From Hyphococcus sp. (GTDB lineage Bacteria; Pseudomonadota; Alphaproteobacteria; Caulobacterales; Parvularculaceae), in NCBI GenBank assembly GCA_021604605.1, contig BQJH01000030.1, forward strand, positions 1 through 17,089: a stretch of 17,089 bases of DNA, read 5' to 3'. Of this stretch, positions 13,269-17,089 are shown in pieces. Numbering within the stretch: the stretch's first letter is position 1; each line of letters begins with the position of its first letter. The notes beneath the pieces were generated by a model. That model searched no databases, was not told the origin of the DNA, and worked only from the letters and a program-made list of their open reading frames with translations. A program made the translations under genes and the position numbers.

Positions 13269-14774
13269 TTACGCCGAAAGTGCAATGGGGCGCTTTTCAT
13301 CAAGGCGCTCATAGAGAACATTCTCGTCAAAGCTCACAGCACGCAGCGGTATCACAAGAGTAAAGACTGACCCGGTTCCGACTTCACTTTTAACCGAGAG
13401 CGTTCCACCCAGAGCCTGCATTATCCGCTTGCTGATTGCTAAACCAATGCCTGTGCCGCCGTAAACGCGTGTCGATGTTGTGTCAGCCTGTTCAAAATCA
13501 CTGAATATAATCTCTTGCTTATCAGGAGCAATGCCGCAGCCCGTGTCAGCAATGGCGATGGTGATGTTTGTCATCGTTGCACCTGGACTTGCATCAACCG
13601 CGACCGAAACCGACCCCCGCTCTGTGAACTTCACAGCATTCTCAGCAACATTCCTGAGTGCCTGACCAATCTTTTTCTGATCCCCAAAAAACCATGGATC
13701 AACATTTTGACTAAGAGCCAAATCGAAATCGAGATTCTTTTCCGCCGCCTTCACACGCACTTGCGTCATCGCGTCATGGATACAGTCATGCAAATTAAAT
13801 CGTGACTTCCGCACATTGCTTATGCCTGCTTCCAGTTGAGCAAGGGAAAGAATATCATCAATAATTTTTACCAGCGCATCGCCTGATTGTTCAATCAGCA
13901 CTGCCATTTCTTTTTGCTTTTCATCAAGCTCTGATCGCTGCAACAATGATGACATTGCCTGAATGCCATTCATCGGCGTGCGCACTTCATGGCTGATATT
14001 AGCAAGAAACTCGGCTTTGACGCGTTCGCCTTCCTGTGCTGCATCGCGAGCAACTTCCGCTGCTTCTTTTTCCTGCTTTGTAATTGCCTCTGCAATCCGC
14101 AACTCTCGGTTGGATTGTTCCAATTCATCCAATGTACGAATAATCGAACGGTGGGCGGGCCAGAAAATCAATGCAGCTTCCGCAGCCAAAACCATGAGCG
14201 CAAGAATAAAGCTAAGCATGGCAATCATTTTAAATTGCGCGACACTATCTACAACATCATCTCCATAGGCGAAAACAGCACGATCAAGTTGTTTCAGTAA
14301 CGATCCTTGACCCATTTCGCTCAGCCGAGCAAAGGCTTGATCTTTCTGTGATGCGTTGCCTGACAAAATGATACGAGCACCCTTCACAAACGCTGCAACC
14401 ATAGCGTCGAGGCCAATTGTGGCAGTAGGGAAATATATTTCTTTCAACCTCGCGGACATTTTTGATGCCGGGTTTGGAAGATCAGCGCCGATTAATTCCT
14501 TATGGGATTGTTCAAATAGATCGATCGCTTCACCAAGCGCCAACCGATTTTCGGCGGTATTATTATTATGGTATATTTCGCCACTGAGAAATAGAATCCG
14601 TTGGCTGAGCATGCGCTGGCGCCCACTCATATTAATCGAATTAGCCAAGTCATCACTTGAACGCGCCGCTTGCAGCGAGGCAATGTGTGATCCCGTGATA
14701 AAAATTAAAATCAGACCAACGGCTACAATGTAGCGCTTCCATAAGAGCCGCGGATTTTTAACCAGAGCCATCAT
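13269..14774 (-). CDS. Membrane sensor histidine kinase with PilJ/NarX-like periplasmic region
   Basis: A 501-aa inner-membrane kinase. TM1 (about 16-36) is followed by NSINMSGRQRMLSQRILFL, the signature of the PilJ/NarX-type N-terminal sensory helix, then a helical periplasmic domain and TM2 (about 183-207). A coiled coil (EQSNRELRIAEAITKQEKEA) leads to HisKA with phospho-acceptor His262 in FLANISHEVRTPMNGI. The HATPase_c domain follows, with the N box (NVAENAVKFT), G1 (DTGCGI), F box (FSDFEQAD) and G2 (YGGTGIGLAISK). No receiver domain follows, only about 25 extra residues. ATG 14774 is chosen because AGGAAGG lies upstream; a GTG at 14786 is in frame but directly abuts that site. No response regulator gene is in the window. 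It converges with the phytase-like gene (46 nt gap) and lies downstream of ctaA on the same strand. Confidence 0.9.
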   Translation of the reverse strand: MMALVKNPRLLWKRYIVAVGLILIFITGSHIASLQAARSSDDLANSINMSGRQRMLSQRILFLSGEIYHNNNTAENRLALGEAIDLFEQSHKELIGADLPNPASKMSARLKEIYFPTATIGLDAMVAAFVKGARIILSGNASQKDQAFARLSEMGQGSLLKQLDRAVFAYGDDVVDSVAQFKMIAMLSFILALMVLAAEAALIFWPAHRSIIRTLDELEQSNRELRIAEAITKQEKEAAEVARDAAQEGERVKAEFLANISHEVRTPMNGIQAMSSLLQRSELDEKQKEMAVLIEQSGDALVKIIDDILSLAQLEAGISNVRKSRFNLHDCIHDAMTQVRVKAAEKNLDFDLALSQNVDPWFFGDQKKIGQALRNVAENAVKFTERGSVSVAVDASPGATMTNITIAIADTGCGIAPDKQEIIFSDFEQADTTSTRVYGGTGIGLAISKRIMQALGGTLSVKSEVGTGSVFTLVIPLRAVSFDENVLYERLDEKRPIALSA

Positions 14775-14865
14775 AAAGCGCGTCACCTTCCTGAAATTGA
14801 AGTAGTGAAAACGCTAAATACAAAGTATTAAGAAAATCAGGCGTTTATGATTAAGAAAGAGTTAA

Positions 14866-14878
14866 ATCAGGACCTGAT
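14866..14878. promoter_or_regulatory. Palindrome between ctaA and the histidine kinase gene
   Basis: ATCAGG-A-CCTGAT, a perfect 6+6 palindrome with a 1-nt centre, in the 113-nt gap between the ctaA stop and the kinase start. A partial copy (AATCAGGCG) lies about 30 nt away at 14834-14842. It could be an operator for the kinase gene or chance; no T-run marks a terminator. Confidence 0.3.
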
Positions 14879-14887
14879 CTGGTACTT

Positions 14888-15931
14888 TTACCTAGCGCCA
14901 TGCGTCGTATAGAGAGCCACAGCAAAAACAAAGAGCGCACCAGCCTGATGAGCGAGCCCTAATGTGATGGGTGTCGCGGCCAGCAGTGTCCAAATCCCTA
15001 AAACAACTTGCAGCCCGACAGCAGCCAATAAGAGCCGTGCACGGCTTTCCAACAGCGTTTTACGCACTGTCACATAGAACCAGACCACCGCGCCGGTTAA
15101 CAGATAAGCGCCAAGTCGGTGATTGAACTGAACGGCGGCAATCGATTCAAAGAGGTCATTGAACCCCGGGGCGCCGGAAAAATAACCTGCCGGAAAAAAG
15201 GCGCCGTCCATCAACGGCCATGTGTTGTAGGTGCGCCCAGCGCGCAGCCCCGCCACAAAGGCGCCAAGCATCATCTGCAAAAACACGCCCCCTGCAAGCG
15301 CTACACTGATCCACATCATTCTCTTTGAGACTTCAACTTTTGCCGACGGCCATAAATCCAGCACGAGCCAGAACATGGCGCCAAAGAGTGCGACCGCCAG
15401 TGAGAGATGCGCCGCTAAACGATACTGGCTAACATCGACCCGGTCAGCGAGACCTGATGACACCATCCACCACCCAAGGGCGCCTTGAAGGCCGCCGAGG
15501 ATAAATAGCGCGCCCAGTTTGATCGCTAGCGGTCGACTGACTTGTTTGGTTACAAGAAAAAAAACAAAGGGGACAAAGAAAGCGAGACCAATGAAGCGGC
15601 CTAAAAATCGGTGACCCCACTCCCACCAATAAATCTCTTTGAAACTCTCAAGGCTCATCCCATAATTTACTTCCTGGTATTCAGGGATGGTTTTGTATTT
15701 CTCAAACTCATCAAGCCAGGCCGCCTCGCTCATGGGCGGGATCGCGCCTGTCACAGGTCGCCACTCGGTAATGGAAAGCCCTGAATCTGTTAACCGCGTC
15801 GCGCCGCCAACAACGACCATGGCGGCCACAAGCGCGCACATGAAAAGCAGCCAGATTGCAATGCGCCTTGCCGCAACTTGTGAAACTGCGCCGCCATTTT
15901 GCGAAGAGCTAGAGAAACTGGTAGTGGTCAT
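14888..15931 (-). CDS. ctaA: Heme A synthase (Cox15/CtaA)
   Basis: A 347-aa inner-membrane enzyme that oxidises the C8 methyl of heme O to formyl, making heme A for aa3-type cytochrome c oxidase. Eight hydrophobic segments alternate with short loops. The first is followed by GGATRLTDSGLSITEWRP (residues 42-59), a hallmark of the family. The conserved heme-ligand histidines are visible: His107 in WWEWGHRFLGR (with Glu104), His175 in AAHLSLA, His271 in FNHRLGAYLL and His328 in LAHQAGALF. MMLGAFVAGLRAGRTYNTWP is another signature. This is the longer proteobacterial/mitochondrial type. No strong Shine-Dalgarno precedes the ATG. It is divergent from the DUF2842 gene. ctaB and the oxidase genes are not in the window. 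Confidence 0.96.
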   Translation of the reverse strand: MTTTSFSSSSQNGGAVSQVAARRIAIWLLFMCALVAAMVVVGGATRLTDSGLSITEWRPVTGAIPPMSEAAWLDEFEKYKTIPEYQEVNYGMSLESFKEIYWWEWGHRFLGRFIGLAFFVPFVFFLVTKQVSRPLAIKLGALFILGGLQGALGWWMVSSGLADRVDVSQYRLAAHLSLAVALFGAMFWLVLDLWPSAKVEVSKRMMWISVALAGGVFLQMMLGAFVAGLRAGRTYNTWPLMDGAFFPAGYFSGAPGFNDLFESIAAVQFNHRLGAYLLTGAVVWFYVTVRKTLLESRARLLLAAVGLQVVLGIWTLLAATPITLGLAHQAGALFVFAVALYTTHGAR

Positions 15932-16011
15932 GCTTTGCAGTTTACCCTAATCTCGCAAGCCTCGCGCGCGGCGGCGCGTCGCGGGTGCTAACCAGGAACA
16001 AAGGTCGTTCT

Positions 16012-16239
16012 ATGCCTCCCCGCATCAAAAAGCTCGTTGGTTTTATGGGGCTATTACCAATCCTTGTGCTTTACTTTTTTGCTGCGGCCGCGCTCGGCGA
16101 GCTTATCCCTAACAATCAGTTACTAAAGGTCATTTATTATCTCATTGCGGGAATCGCCTGGGCCTTTCCCGTAAAATACCTGATGTTTTGGATGAATGCG
16201 GAACAAGGCGAGAAAAATACGGCGCCAGATCGGGAATAG
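16012..16239 (+). CDS. DUF2842-family small membrane protein
   Basis: A 75-aa protein with two membrane helices: after MPPRIKKLVGFMGL (LLPILVLYFFAAAALGEL) and again before the end (VIYYLIAGIAWAFPVKYLMF), followed by a polar tail. The Met-Pro-x-Arg-x-Lys-Lys-Leu-Val-Gly start and the closing WxFPxxxLMxWM pattern are those of the alphaproteobacterial DUF2842 family, which has no established function. ATG 16012 is chosen because it matches the family N-terminus and follows AAAGGT; an in-frame start at 15985 adds a non-conserved head. It is divergent from ctaA, with 80 nt between starts that must hold both promoters. Confidence 0.85.
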   Translation: MPPRIKKLVGFMGLLPILVLYFFAAAALGELIPNNQLLKVIYYLIAGIAWAFPVKYLMFWMNAEQGEKNTAPDRE

Positions 16240-16308
16240 CCTGGCGCCAGCATTGCAAATATCTTCGTGATCGTCGGTAAATGCCGGCTCCAGTGAAGAG
16301 AAAGCGCC

Positions 16309-16836
16309 ATGTTCGACAAAGCCTCCGGCGGATACCGGCATAAATCCGAAACGCAAGTCCAGCTTCAGCTCGCAGGCGCGGCGCCCATAGAGGTTACTGT
16401 CTTTCACGTTAACGGTGAGCGATTGACAGACTTATTGAATGATCCGCGAGGTTTCATTCCTGTGCGCAAAGGCGATGGCGCCGTTATGATCGTTGCGAAG
16501 ACACAAATCGTTTCAATTCTGGAAAGCAACACTAACAAAGCTGCAGAAGATGAAACCATTGATACGCTGAAGACTGCAGCACCAGCTATTGATATTTATG
16601 AAATGCTGCACGTCTCTCGCGCCGCGACAGATGACGAAGTGCGCGCCGCCTACAAAGCCCGCATAAAAGCTGTTCATCCTGACTCAATAGAGTCTCTGGG
16701 CCTCGATGATGAACTCAAAAAAGCGGCGCTGCACGCAACACAAAAGGTCAATTACGCCTATCGCAAAATTATGCGCGAACGCCAGTCAGCCAACGAAAAG
16801 TTTTCAGAAGATATGGCTAACGCCGCAGCACAGTAA
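16309..16836 (+). CDS. J-domain protein with N-terminal beta-rich extension (175 aa)
   Basis: A 175-aa soluble protein with a C-terminal J domain (about 95-157): DIYEMLHVSRAATDDEVRAA, then HPD at 123-125 in AVHPDSIESLG, then a last helix with KVNYAYRKIMRER. The HPD loop is what stimulates DnaK-type Hsp70 ATPase, so it is probably a co-chaperone or an adaptor using this contact. The first 75 residues (VQLQLAGAAPIEVTVFHVNG, then GFIPVRKGDGAVMIVAKTQI) look like a small beta-rich domain that I cannot name confidently. The domain order is the reverse of DnaJ, and the Gly/Phe and zinc regions are absent. The start follows GAAGAGAAAG at suitable spacing. It converges with the next gene, 5 nt away. 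Confidence 0.88.
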   Translation: MFDKASGGYRHKSETQVQLQLAGAAPIEVTVFHVNGERLTDLLNDPRGFIPVRKGDGAVMIVAKTQIVSILESNTNKAAEDETIDTLKTAAPAIDIYEMLHVSRAATDDEVRAAYKARIKAVHPDSIESLGLDDELKKAALHATQKVNYAYRKIMRERQSANEKFSEDMANAAAQ

Positions 16837-16841
16837 AAGCA

Positions 16842-17078
16842 CTACCCCGCACGGCAGTTATATTGGTTCCATTCAGGTTGGGTGGAACATAGCGGTAATG
16901 TCTGCCGATTGTTCGCCGCATAGATCACTGTCGCAAACCCGACCAATAACAATGCAAGCGCAATGATGACCGCAACGGTCATACTGCCTGAAGGGAACAA
17001 CTTGATCGGCGTTTCATCTTCTCCGGCGGCCTCATCATGCACAACGTGAAGTGCTTGGGCATCCATTTTCGCATCCAT
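16842..17078 (-). CDS. Small single-pass membrane protein, start uncertain at window edge
   Basis: A 78-aa (or longer) unrecognised protein. An acidic N-terminal region (ALHVVHDEAAGEDETPIKLF) precedes one clear membrane helix, MTVAVIIALALLLVGFATVI, and a short polar tail ending CSTQPEWNQYNCRAG with two Cys that could pair outside the cytoplasm. The frame stays open to the window end, so ATG 17078, ATG 17066 or a start beyond the edge are all possible. It converges tail to tail with the J-domain gene with only 5 nt between stops and no visible terminator. Confidence 0.65.
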   Translation of the reverse strand: MDAKMDAQALHVVHDEAAGEDETPIKLFPSGSMTVAVIIALALLLVGFATVIYAANNRQTLPLCSTQPEWNQYNCRAG

Positions 17079-17089
17079 GCGAAGGCGTT

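Noticed and set aside
1..17089. CRISPR arrays, insertion sequences, phage or integrase genes, riboswitches
   Set aside because: No regularly spaced repeats, transposase or integrase motifs, or recognisable riboswitch leaders were found on either strand by eye.

Overview
The window reads as ordinary alphaproteobacterial chromosome with one small accessory patch. Pointers to that class are the S9 protein with a roughly 35-residue N-terminal extension, a Cox15-type heme A synthase, a DUF2842 membrane protein, a J-domain protein with an N-terminal extra domain, and many GFA/GST/SDR enzymes. A marine Hyphomonas/Parvularcula-like lineage would fit, but no rRNA or marker here settles it. Genes are densely packed: no gene-free gap reaches 300 bases (the largest are 9248-9523 and 10487-10736).

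Layout. (1) 3-3473, plus strand: the 3' three quarters of gltB, the large subunit of glutamate synthase, cut by the window start. (2) 3631-3715, minus strand: tRNA-Tyr(GUA). (3) 3899-7230, plus strand: a tight five-gene run, rlmB (23S rRNA ribose methyltransferase), a glutathione S-transferase, a GFA-family zinc protein, a classical SDR and a HAD hydrolase of the ACAD10/epoxide-hydrolase-like group. Junctions are 9 nt, 2 nt, a 4-nt ATGA overlap and 4 nt. (4) 7277-7545: a self-contained small unit with a promoter, a 52-codon single-pass membrane protein and a strong intrinsic terminator. (5) 7595-9247: aidB, an acyl-CoA dehydrogenase homologue. (6) 10486-9524, minus strand: the rplM-rpsI ribosomal protein operon with a recognisable promoter and a distal terminator. 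(7) 11985-10737, minus strand: three small unassigned genes that look accessory. (8) 12059-13222, plus strand: a lipoprotein with a divergent beta-propeller phytase fold. (9) 14774-13269, minus strand: an orphan membrane histidine kinase with a PilJ/NarX-like sensor region. (10) 15931-14888, minus strand: ctaA. (11) 16012-16836, plus strand: a DUF2842 protein and a J-domain protein. (12) 17078-16842, minus strand: a small single-pass membrane protein near the window end.

Functional links. Regions 1 and 6 are housekeeping (glutamate synthesis, ribosome). Region 3 combines rRNA modification with detoxification or redox enzymes and is probably one transcript. SDR, HAD and an acyl-CoA dehydrogenase close together recall the domain set of ACAD10-type pathways, but the kinase-like partner is absent and aidB has its own transcription unit. 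ctaA and the orphan sensor kinase are co-directional, so a respiratory signal is conceivable but unproven. I found no CRISPR array, transposase, integrase or clear defence system. The best candidates for something undescribed are the 11985-10737 cassette, the 52-aa protein unit, the phytase-like protein that lacks the usual active-site motif, and a possible Trp-rich small ORF overlapping the end of rpsI.
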